DNA of 64,000 nt from Calamus simplicifolius (GCA_900491605.1 UESW01001610.1:130193-194192), one strand, 5' to 3'; shown: positions 12,670-23,984, numbered from the stretch's first letter. Numbers and translations: made by a program. Notes: a model not told the origin generated them from the letters alone.

Positions 12670-14090
12670 ATCCAAGGCCAACCTCGCTTTGGCGTCCAAA
12701 AAGCCCTGGGCCAGCCAGGCATGAAGCCCAGTGTACCACTGGCAGAGCGATGTACCATCGACTCTCAATAACAAAAGCCCGACCCCGGTCGGCACAAAAA
12801 GCCCTGGACCAGCCAGGCACGAAGCCCAGTGTACCACTGGCAGAGCGATGTACCATTGGCTCTCAACAACTAAAGCCCGACCTCGATTGGCACAAAAGCC
12901 TTGGGCCAGCCAGGCACGAAGCCCAGTGTACCACTGGCAGAGCGATGTACCATCGGCTTTCAACAACTAAAAGCCCGACCCCAGTCGGCACAAAAAGCCT
13001 TCGGCCAGCCAAGCATGAAGCCCATTGTACCACTGGCAGAGCGATGTATCATAGGCTATCAACAACTAAAGCCCGACCCCGGTCGACACAAAAAGCCCTG
13101 AGCCAGCCAGGCACGAAGCCCAGTGTACCACTGGTAGAGCGATGTACCATCGGCTCTCAACAACTAAAGCCCGACCTCGGTCGGCACAAAAAGCCCTGGG
13201 CCAGCCAGGCATGAAGCCCAGTGTACCACTGGTAGAGCAATGTACCATCGGCTCTCAACAACTAAAGCCCGACCCCGGTCGGCACAAAAGCCCTGGGCTA
13301 GCCAGGCATGAAGCCCAGTGTACCACTGGCAGAGCGATGTACCATCGGCTCTCAACAACTAAAGCCTGACCTCGGTCGGCACAAAAGACCTGGGCCAGCC
13401 AAGCATGAAGCCCATTGTACCACTGGTAGAGCGATGTACCATCGACTCTCAACAACTAAAGCTCGACCCCGGTCGGCACAAAAAGCCCTGGGCCAGCCAG
13501 GCACGAAGCCTAGTGTACCACTAGCAGAGCAATGTACCATCGGCTCTCAGCAACTAAAGCCCGACCCCGGTTGGCACAAAAAGCCCTGGGCCAGTCAGGC
13601 ACGAAGCCCAGTGTACCACTAGCAGAGCGATGTACCATCGGCTCTCAACAACTAAAGCCCGACTCCGATCGGCACAAAAAGCCCTGGGCCAGCCAGGCAT
13701 GAAGCCCAGTGTACCACTGGCAGAGCGATGTACCATCGGCTCTCAACAACTAAATTTCAACCTCGGTCGGCACAAAAAGCCCTGGGCCAGCCAGGCATGA
13801 AGCCCAGTGTACCACTGGCAGAGCGATGTACCATCGGCTCTCAACAACTAAAGCCCGACCCCGGTGGGCACAAAAAGCCCTGGGCCAGCCAGGCATGAAG
13901 CCCAGTGTACCACTGGCAGAGCGATGTACCATCGGCTCTCAACAACTAAAGCCCAACCCCGGTTGGCGCAAAAAGCTCGGGTCCAGCACGGAAGGCCTCG
14001 GCCGGCCCCAAGCGCCGGCACCATAAGATCGGGTACCACTGGCAGAGCGATGAACAATCGGCTCTCAACAACAAGCCTGACTCGGCCGGC
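12670..14090 (+). repeat. ~98-bp tandem array, about 13 copies
   Basis: A unit of about 98 bp recurs from roughly 12690 to 13985, with a degenerate partial copy up to about 14090. Each unit contains aaagcccgaccccggtcggc, then ccctgggccagccaggca and accactggcagagcgatgta. Copies differ by a few substitutions and 1-3 base indels. Because 98 is not a multiple of three, the array opens frames on both strands, so the open frames here are not genes. Its position, after gag-like DNA and before the polypurine tract, is where plant Tat-like elements often carry tandem repeats. Confidence 0.92.
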
Positions 14091-14503
14091 ACTCAAAGCC
14101 CAATGAACAATCGACACTCAAGCCTGAGACCAGCTCTGCGTCAAAAGCCAAAAACTGACTCCAGCGTCGATATCAAATACACAGAGGCAATTTATTGCAG
14201 CCCCCGCGACTTTATTTCCGCTTCGGCCATCTTATTTTAGCCTCAACGGCCTTATTACAGCCTCAGCGGCTTGATCTCTGCCTCCGTGGCATTATTGCAG
14301 CCTCAATGGCTCCCTCTGTCTCAGGAGCATCATTGCGGCTTCATTGGCTCTTTGCCTCAGCAGCATATGGATGGGGACCCACATCCAAACTTCATGTCAA
14401 AAGTTAAAGGCCTAAAGTCAGGCAAGGATCAGCCACTTGGGAGGTGACGCCCCTTTCGCCTTGCTGGGATGGGCCTGCTTCATCTCAGGGGCAAGAGGGC
14501 ATC

Positions 14504-14994
14504 TGATGTGGCTGATCCAACGCTATTAGAGAATCGTGAAGGAAGGGAACTGACGGAACGATCGGCCATGCCCTACGACCACCTACTCTGACAGGACACG
14601 GCCTGCAACTCGACATGTGATATGGAGGTAAGCTCCACTGTACTGCCATCAATTAATGTTCTGACAAGTGATCACGCCCCAAGCCCACGGACTCCATGCA
14701 TCTATAAAAAGGGTAAGAGGGACCCCGACCAGGTAACACACTCATAATGCTCCTAAACGCTCACAGAGAGAGCTCTTCTCGGAGCCTCTCTCTTTCTCGC
14801 TCTTTCTCTTTCGAGCTTCCTCAAGCTCACGGCTGTTGCCCAGAGCGCTGACTTGAGCTTCGGAGGGATCCCGTCGGAATTTCCGGCCCCCATGACTTGT
14901 TTGCAGGCCCGCAGGTGCAAGGAGCTCGCCGGAGGACCCCGGGCTCGCTGGAGGAGGTGACCGGATGCTCGAGGCCGGCGATTTGGCGTCAACA
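14504..14994 (+). repeat. 3' LTR (491 bp, short form)
   Basis: Same termini as the 5' LTR. After tgatgtggctgatccaacgc and about 35 further bases it jumps to the gatcggccatgccc block, which is 842 bp further on in the left copy. It keeps the TATA-like ctataaaaagggt near 14701-14713. Confidence 0.88.
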
Positions 14995-15507
14995 CTGATA
15001 AAAAAGTTTCACTTGAGTTTTTCGATAAGGAAAAGAAGAGGTGGGAGTTTGGGTACTGTTTTTGGACAAGTAGCCAGAGCTTTGTGCTGGCAGGGGTTGG
15101 AGTCGATTTGTGAAAGAGAAAGGGCTGCCGAGAAGGATCTTGTTGTTTTTTATTGTAGCGAGGAAGAACAAGATGGGCACATGAAGCAATATTACATGAT
15201 TGACGTTGTGCCTTGTGACAAGGGTGGTGGCAAAGTGAGTTTCCGCGAGCACGATGATGGACAGAATGAGAACCAAAGATCTGAGTACAGTTTTGGTAAG
15301 ACTGAGCAAAGCATGAAGGAAGTGGAGGAAGCAGTGGGAAAGAAGGTGGCAGACAAAGCTAGAGATAAGATGAGTTCTAGCAGAAGTCAAGAGGAGATGA
15401 AGCTGAAAGAGAGCTCTTCAGAAGACAAAGAGGACGTGGGGGTGACAGACCAGAAGCAACAGAGATTTAAAGAGGGAGTTCGTTTGTTTGGGTTCCGGAT
15501 TTCTTGA

Positions 15508-15658
15508 TGGTAAAAAAGAGAAGATAACGGAAGGTGGCAGCATTTACATTCTGTCAAAATTTTTATGCTAAAGGTTGAGATACATTTTTATGATTGGAAA
15601 TGTCTATCCGAACCCAAAGAACATGTTAAACTCAATTAGATGGTGTTTTCTTGCATAA

Positions 15659-15697
<39 letters not shown>

Positions 15698-16390
15698 TTG
15701 GTATCTTCTATTGTTCTTATCAGGTGTCAACTCAGTATTTTAGGTAAGACATGACATCTAGGCGCATATCACGATTGAATCCATATAAGATGTGTTAAAA
15801 CTATTTAAAATCTCCAACATCAAATTAATGCAAAAGCCATCAAAAGCAAAATTTAAATAGTGCCAGATAACAATAATCATAGCTCCTACAAGTTTCAAAT
15901 TGTAATAATATTTCAAATTATAAAGTTATTATCTTCAAAGTAATAATAGAGGATAATATAATTATTCAAATACTAGTCTAAATTGATGAATAAGAAAGTT
16001 AAAAATATCCTTAACGCTTCAACGTGCACAGCTTGATAAAGCAGTAAGAAAGAACAATGAGTTAGTAGTAGTAGTACTAGTATCTACATCTAGTTAGATG
16101 AAGCTTATCATTTATAACAACAATGCTAATTCATATAAAATTAATGAAATTTGCTGAGTCCAAGCGAAAATTTCATAAGAGCATGCTTTTTCAAAACATA
16201 ACATTGATTTTCAATATATGCAATGCATCGTATTGCGTTTTTATTTTTAAAATTTTATGAACATTTTAATTTTTGTTGACTATAACCATAATATGCCTCA
16301 TGGGAAAGGTTAAAAAGATTAGCTTCTAGATATATAAATGTATATGTGATTAATTCAGACTTACCAACCTAATGAATGAAGATAAGATCT

Positions 16391-16455
<65 letters not shown>

Positions 16456-17048
16456 GTATGAGGTGGATTCGTTAACCAAGTGTAGGATGTGATCATCTTT
16501 CTCACTCGGAGTTACTCCATTTCTTTTTTTTATCCTTTGAGATTTATAAACAGTATGGCTTCAAAGGTAAAAAAGATGATCAAATTTAAATTTAGCTATA
16601 TTTTCAAGTGTGCACCATGCCTAGATAAACGATCAAGTTTAATTAGAGACGAGAGTTTCTCTTACTATCTGAGTAATCTAAATTGGGCCTAAGGCAACGT
16701 TTCTGACATTCGATTGACCCAGCCCAACAACTACGGGTCAATGCATCGGACTTTGATGCATGAATGACTCTGTGTTCATGCGAGTGCGCATATCATAGCT
16801 CATTGAGTCACAACGCATTTTTACGCATGCTTACATGAGTGCGTATGAATGTGCATATAGCCAATGCATACAAACATATATGTAGTCAATGTACACGAGC
16901 ACTTGTACAGTTAATGCATATGTTTGATTGCATATGTTTGATGGACGTCTTTGTGGACACAAAGACTTTGCCATTATTTGATCACCACAGGGTATTCTCC
17001 TCGACCCAGATCCTCTCCCTCCCGCTCGAGCCCTAACCCTCCCAAAAC
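15508..17048. other. Intergenic AT-rich DNA with microsatellites
   Basis: Holds the presumed 3' flank of the B3 gene, a (CT)n run at about 15661-15694, an (AT)n run at about 16394-16432 and a (GTAT)n run to about 16455. No gene or element end was recognised. Confidence 0.6.
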
Positions 17049-17328
17049 CTTATCTCAGAGAACCCAGACGAGATCATCTCCAACCTCGAGCGCAGAATAC
17101 CCAATCCTCTCCTCTATTCCCCTTCCAATCTCCCTTCTTCGATCGTCCTCGACGTCCTCTCCAAATGCAACCGAAGAAACCCGGCGTTAGGCCAGAGATT
17201 CGTCGATCTCTTGGCCCGGAGATCCGATCTCAAGCTCTCTTCGAAATCCCTAAGCACGATGATCCATGTTTCGATCCGGAACCAGAAGACCTCCAACGCC
17301 CAGTCCCTCATCCTCCGGATGGTCCGTC

Positions 17329-17580
17329 TATTGGAGAGAGGCCTGTACCATAAAATCTAAAGTTTACTCATTCCATTCACAGAAAAGCATCTTTACATAG
17401 GATTACAAGAGATAATTTATCAAGTCAAAACAACTCTTAGATGGCCAATGTGACCTTTTGTATATCCAATACAACGTTTAAATACTCAGAATGACTTTTC
17501 GATACCCAATGCACACACAAAACTGAATAATAAAAGCACACACAAAACAGAATAATAAAAGCAAGTTTATATTTTCAACA
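17329..17580 (-). repeat. Copia 3' LTR (left copy)
   Basis: 252 bp, TA...CA on the plus strand (TG mutated). It is nearly identical to 21735-21986. Confidence 0.92.
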
Positions 17581-17587
17581 CCCCTCC

Positions 17588-20500
17588 TTAAACTTGAATT
17601 TTTATGACACCAAGATAGGCTCTAAATATGCAAAAATCTTCAAACTTTATTGCCTTAGTGAGAATATCAGCAGTCTGATCTTGAGTCTTGATATATTTGA
17701 GCTGAATTTCCTTCTTGTTGATGTACTCTCTGATGAAATAGAACCTGGTATCAATGTGCTTGCTTCTTTCATGAAAAATTGGATTCTTTGCCAAAGCAAT
17801 AGCAGATTTGTTATCAACATAAATTTCTGTAGCTTCATCTTGAGAAAAATTCAGCATCTTGAGCAATCTTCTTAACCAAATTGCATGACAAACACAAGAA
17901 GCAGCAGCCACATACTCAGTTTCACAAGTTGAAAGGCTCACAATTGGTTGTTTCTTTGAACTCCATGTGAATGCTGAATTACCCATGTAGAACACAAAGC
18001 CAGAAGTGCTTCTTCTATCATCAACATCTCCAGCCCAATCACTGTCACTATAGCCAATCAAACTGAAATGATTAGAAGCAGAGTAAAACAACCCATAATC
18101 CACAATTCCTTTTACATACCGAAGGATCCTTTTAGCTGTTTCATATGTGTCAAAGTAGGATTCTCCATGTAATGACTGATGATTCCAACTCCATATAAGA
18201 TACCTAGCCTTGTACAGGTTAGAAAACGTAAACTCCCAACTAATTTACGAAACAAAGTTGCATTTACTTGATCAGCACCATCAGACTTTGAAAGCTTTGC
18301 TCCACATTCCACTGGAGTATTTACAGGCTTGCATTGCTCCATTCGAAATTCTTTCAAAATTTTTCCAGCATATGCCTTTTAAGAAATGAAAGTACCTTCA
18401 TCAACTTGCTTCACTTCAATTCCAAGATAATATGTCATCAGCCCCAAATCAGTCATCTCAAATTCTTGTGCCATCTCCTTCTTAAACTCATCAAACATCT
18501 CTTGGTTGCTGCCTGTAACAATTAAATCATCAACATACAAGCATACAAATAACATTTCTTCATTTCCATTTTTCTTAACATATAGGCCATATTCATGTGG
18601 ACATTTTGTGAAACTATTTTTCTAAAAATAATCATCAATGCGGGTGTACCAAGCTCTTGGAGCTTGCTTGAGGCCATATAACGCCTTTTTTAGCTTCAAC
18701 ACTTTATCCTCTTGTCCTTTAACTTCATAGCCCAATGGTTGCTCCACATACACATTTTCCTCTAAATACCCATGCAAGAAAGCTGATTTTACATCCAATT
18801 GAAATATCTTCTATTTTCTTTGAGCTACTATAGCAATAAACAATCGAATAGTTTCCAAACGGGCTACGGGAGCAAACACCTCATCATAGTCAATTCGGCT
18901 TGCTGACTATATCCTTTTGCAACAAGATGAGCTTTGTATTTTTCAACATCTCCATTAGCATTTTTCTTGACTTTGTAGACCCATTTTACTCCTACAACCT
19001 TTTGTCCCTTTGGGAGTTTTGCCAATTTCCAAGTATCATTTTTTTTATGGCTTTAAACTCTTCATCCATAGCCATTCTCCATCTACTATCTTGCACAGCT
19101 TCTTCAAAAAATATTGGTTCTGAATCTGTATAAAACAAAACTGAGTTAATCCATCAATTTCTTCTGTTTCTTCATAAATTTCACTTAAATTTCTCATGCG
19201 GCATGGCTGTTAAGAAGAACTTCCGGAAGACAAATTTCCCAAAGTTGCAAGTGGTGTGTGAGGAGGAGTTTGTGGTGGTAAAGGTGCAGCAAGATGATTT
19301 TGATCTCCAGTATAATCATCAAGCAGTGGAAGAAAATTATAATTTTCATCTTTAACATGCCAATTCCAAGTACCTTCTTCATCAAACTCAACATCACGAC
19401 TTACAACAATTTTTCCATTCATTGGATTATAAAGTCTGTATCCTTTAGAATTTGTATCATACCCAATGAACACAAGCTTCTCACTTTTATCATCTAGCTT
19501 GCTTCTTGATTCATCTGGCACATGAACATAAGCAAGGCTGCCAAAAACTCGAAGATGGGAAATGTTTGGCTTCCTTCCACTCCATGCTTCTTGAGGTGTC
19601 ATCTGGTACAAGCCTTTTGTAGGAGAACGATTGCACCAGTAAATAGCACATGCCATTGCTTCAGCCCAAAATTCCTTTGACATATGTTTGCTCTTTAACA
19701 TACTGCGAACCATGTTCAAAATTGTCCTATTTTTTCGCTCTACGACTCCATTCTCCTGAGGTGATCTTGGAACTGTCAAAGGACGTCTAATGCCAAGAAA
19801 TGCACAATATTGGTTGAACTCATTTGAAGTAAATTCTCCTTCTCGATCAGTTCTCAAAGCCTTTATTGGCAATCCTGTCTCATTCTCCATACCAGCTTTG
19901 AACTTCTTAAATACTTCAAATGCCTCTGATTTTTCTTTCAAAAAATAAACCTAGGTTTTGCGGGTATAATCATCAATGAATAGTAAAAAATATCTCTTCT
20001 TACTAAAGGAAGTTGGTTTGATAGGTCCACAAATATCTGCATACACCAATTGAAGTGGTATAGAAGCTCTATTAAAAGACTCCTTTGGAAAGGTTTTTCT
20101 GAACTGCTTACCAAAAACACAACCTTCACATAGTTGACGGGGATGATCTATGAAAGGCAAACTACCCACCATTTTATCATTTCCCAATTGCTTTAAACTA
20201 TCAAAATTTAAGTGACCAAACCTGAGATACCATAGCCAAGAAGTGTTACTAGTAGAAGCCTTCAAACATTTTTCACCATTTGTATTGATCAGTAGCTTAA
20301 ACATCCTGTTCTTTGACATTGGCACTTTTGCTATCATCCTCCCTTTTCTATTTTTCATAATCAGCCCATTGTCTTTCATATTTACTTCATATCCTTTTTC
20401 CAACAATTGACCCACACTCAAAATATTGGACTGCAAAGCTGGAACATAATAAACATGAGAAATAAATTTAGGATCTCCATTCTTCAATCAAATGAGAATG

Positions 20501-21660
20501 TCACCTTTTCTGTTATTGCAACTTTTGTTTTATCACCAAAACGAATGCTTCCTTTTACAGAATCATCAAGATTCATGAACAAACTTTTGTTACCAGTCAT
20601 ATGATTACTGGCTCCTGTATCCAAGTACCACTCCTTCTGGTTCCTTTCTTCATCTTTGTTGCAGTTCAGCAGCAAGGTGGACTCGTCATCTTCTTGAGCC
20701 TCAACATAATGAGCATTTTCTTCTTTTCTTGAATTCACTTTACACTCTGCTGCATAGTGACCATATCTTTGACAATTATAGCATTGTACATCAGCCCTTC
20801 TACCACCACCTCTTCTAAACCAGATGCCTCTTCCACGTGCTCTTGGATTGTGATGCAAAAAATTTGATTCTTCAATGTTTAGAGAATTTTTGTCTTCTCT
20901 AGCTCTTCCACGACCACCTCGCATTGTGCCTCGCCCATGGCCACGACCTCTACCTCTTTCATGAGTCATTATTCTAAAACCATCACTAGCAAACTTTCCA
21001 CTGCTTTCTCTTTTATCATGCAAACTTAGCTTTGCTTGAAGAGCTTGAACAACATGTTCTTCTCTCCTTTTAATTCTTTCTTCATGAGCTTGTAGTGATC
21101 CCATTAGTGCATCAATGCTCATTGTATCTAAATCTTTTGACTCCTCAATGGCTGCCACAACATAATCAAACTTCAATTGCAATGATCGAAGAATTTTTTC
21201 AATCACCCTAACATCTTCCATTTTTTCTCCATATCTCCATAATTGATTAACAACACCCAACAATCTAGTGAAATATTCTTCAATTAATTCAGAATCTTTC
21301 ATCTTAAGATATTCAAACTCACCTCTCAGGTCTGCAAACGGAGCTTTATGACTTTGTCCTTACCATTAAAAAAATTCTGAAGAACCTCCCATGCTTCCTT
21401 AGCACTGGTTGCAACAGAAATCTTTTCAAACATACTCTCATCCAGGCACATATGAATGAGAGTAAGAGCTTGCTGATCTTTCTTCGAATCTTTTGCAAAG
21501 TATCCTTTTGTGCTTGAGTCAAATTATCTTCATTTTCTAGTTGATTGAATCCTTTCTCAATGACATCCCACACATCTTGAGAACCCAGCAAAGCTTTCAT
21601 CAGTATACACCAATTATCATAGTTTTCCTTGGTAAGTTTTGGAAACTGAAAGGGAAACAT
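17588..21660 (-). pseudogene. Copia gag-pol polyprotein (broken by a few lesions)
   Basis: Domains in order on the minus strand are as follows. Gag starts at 21660 (MFPFQFPKLTKENYDNW). An Arg/Gly-rich stretch precedes a CCHC knuckle, CYNCQRYGHYAAEC, near 20754-20795. The aspartic protease has WYLDTGASNHM near 20600-20640. The integrase has its HHCC-type zinc region (FGHLNFDSL...CEGCVFGK) near 20110-20230, the DREGEF block near 19830-19850 and PQENGVVERKNRT near 19725-19765. Reverse transcriptase covers about 18380-19080, with LYVDDL near 18520-18540. RNase H covers 17588-18103, with SDSDWAGDVDDRRSTSG and LSTCETEYVAA. A stop separates two integrase frames at 19942-19950, and frame changes lie near 20485, 21303-21345 and within RT. 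It could not make a full polyprotein as it stands, though most catalytic motifs remain readable. Confidence 0.9.
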
Positions 21661-21719
21661 ACCATTCTTTTTTTTTTTTTTTTTGACTCAAGATATGGCT
21701 TGGGTGGTAGGCTTAAGTG

Positions 21720-21731
21720 GCTCTGATACCA
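21720..21731 (-). other. Primer-binding site, tRNA-iMet type
   Basis: Minus strand TGGTATCAGAGC, three bases inside the 5' LTR, the standard plant Copia primer site. Confidence 0.9.
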
Positions 21732-21734
21732 CTT

Positions 21735-21986
21735 TGTTGGAGAGAGGCCTGTACCATAAAATCTAAAGTTCACTCATTCCATTCATAGAAAAGCATCCTT
21801 ACATAGGATTACAAGAGATAATTTATCAAGTCAAAACAACTCTTAGATGCCCAACGTGACCTTTTGTATACCCAATACAACGTTTAAATACTCAGAATGA
21901 CTTTTCAATACCCAATGCACACACAAAACAGAATAATAAAAGCACACACAAAACAGAATAATAAAAGCAAGTTTATATTTTCAACA
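21735..21986 (-). repeat. Copia 5' LTR (right copy)
   Basis: 252 bp, TGTTGGAGAG...TTTTCAACA on the plus strand, followed by the CCGTC duplication. Confidence 0.92.
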
Positions 21987-22276
21987 CCGTCGGAGGGGCT
22001 CCTCGAGGTTGGAAGATCGTTGATGCTTTTCTCTCCACCTACGCCCGTTGCGGCTTGCATCCATCCGTGTTCGACCTCTTAATCTGCACCTACGTGCAGG
22101 CCGGGAAGCTAAGGGAGGCGTCGGAGGCGTTCCGTCTCTTGAATACGAGGAGACAATTCATCTTGTTCAATGGGTGCAATAGCCTTCTCACCGGCTTGGT
22201 TCGGGTGGATTGGGTCGACATGGCGTTGGAGATTTACAAAGAGGTGGTCGAAATGGGGACCGAATTGAATGTCTAC

Positions 22277-23423
22277 TGATGCGCTCGATTGCTAGTCTCG
22301 AATATCAAAAAAAGAGAACTGCTTAATCAGCGAATCTTCGCCGAGCTGGATGGCCTGCAAAAAGTCTCAAGACCGGAGGAGTACTTCGGTGAGGACCCTC
22401 GACGCTCAAGTCAGCAACCGAGGTCACAGCTGAGGAAGAGCTCAACGAGTCCTTTTTAGGGCGAGAGGAGTTCGCAAAAAAGGAGGATCCCTCTTTGGAT
22501 GATAGAGTAACAAGTGTGCAAGTTTGTGTACCTAGTCCTTGAGTGGACTTACCCTTTTATAAGTGGTTGACACCTGCATGATCAAGTGAAGTTCCGTGAG
22601 AAGGAATATCCGCGGGGTTCATGGGGGTTGCGTGAATCTGGGTCGGTTGGTGGGTCTTGTCCCATCGGAGAGAAAAAAATGGCAGTTGGTGAGCCAAGTC
22701 CAATTAGTCAGTGGAGCTAGCGGGTAGTTAGGTCGGTCCCATCGGTGGCATGGCCAGTGGGTAGTTGGGCCTTGCGATATCAGACGGCGTGGGCCAAAAG
22801 GATGGCGGCTTGAACGGCCAGGACCATCCTGGGGCTGACTCAGGAAAATCGGGACCGCCTTGGCTCTCTTGGGGATGCGAGATCGAGCGGGGCCGACTGA
22901 GAAGTCGGGGTCGACTTGGAGATGCTAGGGCCGAGCGGGGCCGACCAGGGAAGGTCGGAGCCGACTTGGCTGACCTGGAGACGCCGGGGCCGAGCGGGGC
23001 CGACCAGGAAAGGTCAGGGCTGACTCGGCCAACTTGGAGATGCTGGGGCCGATCAGGGAAGGTCGGGACCGACTTGGCCGACTTGGAGATGCCGGGGCCG
23101 AGCGGAGCCGACCAGGAAAGGTTGGGAACGACTCGACTGACTTAGAGATGCCGGGGCTGACCAGGGAAGGTCGGGGCCGACTCGGTCGACTTGGGGATGC
23201 CAGGGTAGACCAGGGAAGGTCGAGGCCGACTCGGTCGACTTGGGGATGCCGGGGCCGACCAGGGAAGGTCAGGGCCGACTCGGTCGACTTGGAGATGCCG
23301 GGCCGAGCGGGGCCGACCAAGGAAGGTCGAGGCCGACTCGGTCGACTTGGGGCCACCGAGACAGGGCCACCTTAAGCTTTTGATTTTGCCATAATTGCCC
23401 TCATGGCTACATCAGCCACATCA
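22277..23423 (-). repeat. Gypsy G1 LTR with internal ~60-bp tandem repeats
   Basis: On the plus strand it reads TGATGCGCTCGATT...CAGCCACATCA. The element-sense ends TGATGTGGCTGATG and GCGCATCA resemble those of the other Tat-like elements here. From about 22860 to 23360 it holds roughly nine imperfect copies of a ~60-bp GC-rich unit containing gccgaccagggaaggtc. The block gaggaccctcgacgctcaagt near 22389-22410 is shared with the LTRs of M and P. Confidence 0.8.
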
Positions 23424-23836
23424 GATGCTCCCCCGCCCCTGAGCGCGGAGGGCCATGCGCCTACTGTCCTTTGGGCGAAAGGGGTGCAAAAATTCAAAAA
23501 TGATTGCCCCTCAGTGCACTTTCAATAACTGGTAAGCTGGCGCGTTCTTCCGAGGTAGTGTCGCTTTGCAGATCTTCCACAATCATGCGGTAGGTGGGAG
23601 CTGTCATTGATGCCCGATGCCTTGAGAAGGGCGCCCATCAGAGGATGGGAAAAAGGTGGGGGTTATCATTACTTCTCCGCTTTCTATGCTCTGTGATTGG
23701 TCGGGGATCACGCTCCTCGGGATGAATCAAAGCGGCACGCCTCGGGCGCAGGCGATATTGCCGATGGACAATCCGTGGCGCAACAGAAGTATGCCATGTG
23801 GCAGGGCCTCAGGCATCGCCATTCGGAAATGGGGGG

Positions 23837-23844
23837 TATAAAAG
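23837..23844 (+). promoter_or_regulatory. TATA box of the G1 accessory gene
   Basis: TATAAAAG on the plus strand, in gggggTATAAAAGcacccc, about 140 bp before the ATG at 23985. It points away from the LTR and opposite to the element's own direction. Element P has the same arrangement. Confidence 0.65.
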
Positions 23845-23984
23845 CACCCCGAGGGCCTATGGAAATCTTTTACGCTGCCATTGCTTTCTTTCAGCTTCCT
23901 CTTCTCTGAGTTCTTCTGCGACCTGAGTCCTTTTTTCTCCGGGTTCCTTTTGATCCTAGGTTAGTTTCATCCTTCGTCTTACCC

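Larger units (their letters stand above)
10167..14994 (+). mobile_element. Non-autonomous LTR retrotransposon (large-retrotransposon-derivative type) in the B3 gene
   Basis: The element has TG...CA ends, a perfect 5-bp target duplication (CTGAT), two LTRs, a primer-binding site directly after the left LTR and a purine-rich tract (aggggcaagagggcatc) directly before the right LTR. The interior is only about 3 kb and has no protease, RT, RNase H or integrase. What remains is a gag-like beginning at 11591-11990. It includes a Gln/Ala-rich stretch and EQHRRLEELTQR, which resembles HQRLEELSRR in the gag of Gypsy element P, and is followed by unrecognised sequence and a ~98-bp tandem array. The same primer-binding site occurs in P. 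I infer that it was mobilised in trans by a Tat-like Gypsy relative. Confidence 0.88.
9659..15507 (+). pseudogene. B3-domain (RAV/NGA-like) transcription factor, split by an LTR element
   Basis: The product would be a plant nuclear DNA-binding factor of the RAV-type B3 group. The N-terminal piece starts at ATG 9659 and is Ser/Thr-rich. The B3 domain opens at about 10045 with KLFEKELTPSDVGRLNRF followed by VVPKKHAL. It breaks off at 10166 inside the element's target site and resumes in the same frame at 14995 with DKKVSLEFFDKEKKRWEF, then SSQSFVL. The rest runs through IDVV to an acidic/basic tail and ends in RLFGF at 15507, resembling the R/KLFGV repression motif of RAV/NGA proteins. No AP2 domain is visible. 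Removing the element and one copy of the duplication restores the frame across the junction, so the insertion hit coding DNA. There is also a stop at 9881-9883, a frame change before the B3 domain, and a pair of frame changes near 15090-15125. The gene is therefore dead, or its true exon structure differs. Family placement rests on motifs only. Confidence 0.8.
17329..21986 (-). mobile_element. Copia retrotransposon, nearly complete, inside the PPR gene
   Basis: Two 252-bp LTRs flank a minus-strand gag-pol. A CCGTC target duplication is present on both sides (17324-17328 and 21987-21991). A tRNA-iMet primer-binding site (tggtatcagagc, minus strand) lies at 21720-21731 and a polypurine tract (aaggagggg, minus strand) directly abuts the left LTR at 17581. 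By eye the LTRs differ at about nine positions. One of these changes the terminal TG to TA at 17329. The polyprotein is full length but carries several stops and frame changes, so the copy is complete in structure but not in coding. Confidence 0.93.
17049..22276 (+). pseudogene. Pentatricopeptide-repeat (PPR) gene fragment, twice interrupted
   Basis: PPR proteins bind organellar RNA. The left part (17049-17328) reads through IVLDVLSKCNRRNPALGQRF and LSTMIHVSIRNQKTSNAQS to LILRMVR. The right part (21992-22276) contains IVDAFLSTYARCGLHPSVFD, LLICTYVQAGKLREASEAFR and TGLVRVDWVDMALEIYKEVV, typical of the N-terminal region and first repeats of a long P-class PPR protein. Between them sits a Copia element with a CCGTC duplication. 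Joining the flanks needs one further frame change just after the junction. The frame is closed upstream by a TAA near 17035, so no start codon survives. The coding text stops abruptly at 22276, where a Gypsy LTR begins. The rest of the repeat array is missing from the window. Confidence 0.82.

Noticed and set aside
12670..14090. Regular repeats resembling a CRISPR array
   Set aside because: Units are head-to-tail without unique spacers, and the setting is a plant LTR element.
12642..14106. Long overlapping open frames on both strands across the 98-bp array
   Set aside because: They are by-products of a GC-rich tandem repeat whose unit is not a multiple of three. The same peptide text recurs in shifted frames.
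16394..16455. AT/GTAT microsatellite as a functional origin or matrix-attachment site
   Set aside because: Simple repeats alone give no support for such a function.
17329..21986. Calling the Copia element active
   Set aside because: A stop in integrase, frame changes in gag and RT, and a mutated LTR terminus are visible.
22765..23375. Open frames in the G1 LTR
   Set aside because: They arise from the ~60-bp tandem repeat and have no domain.
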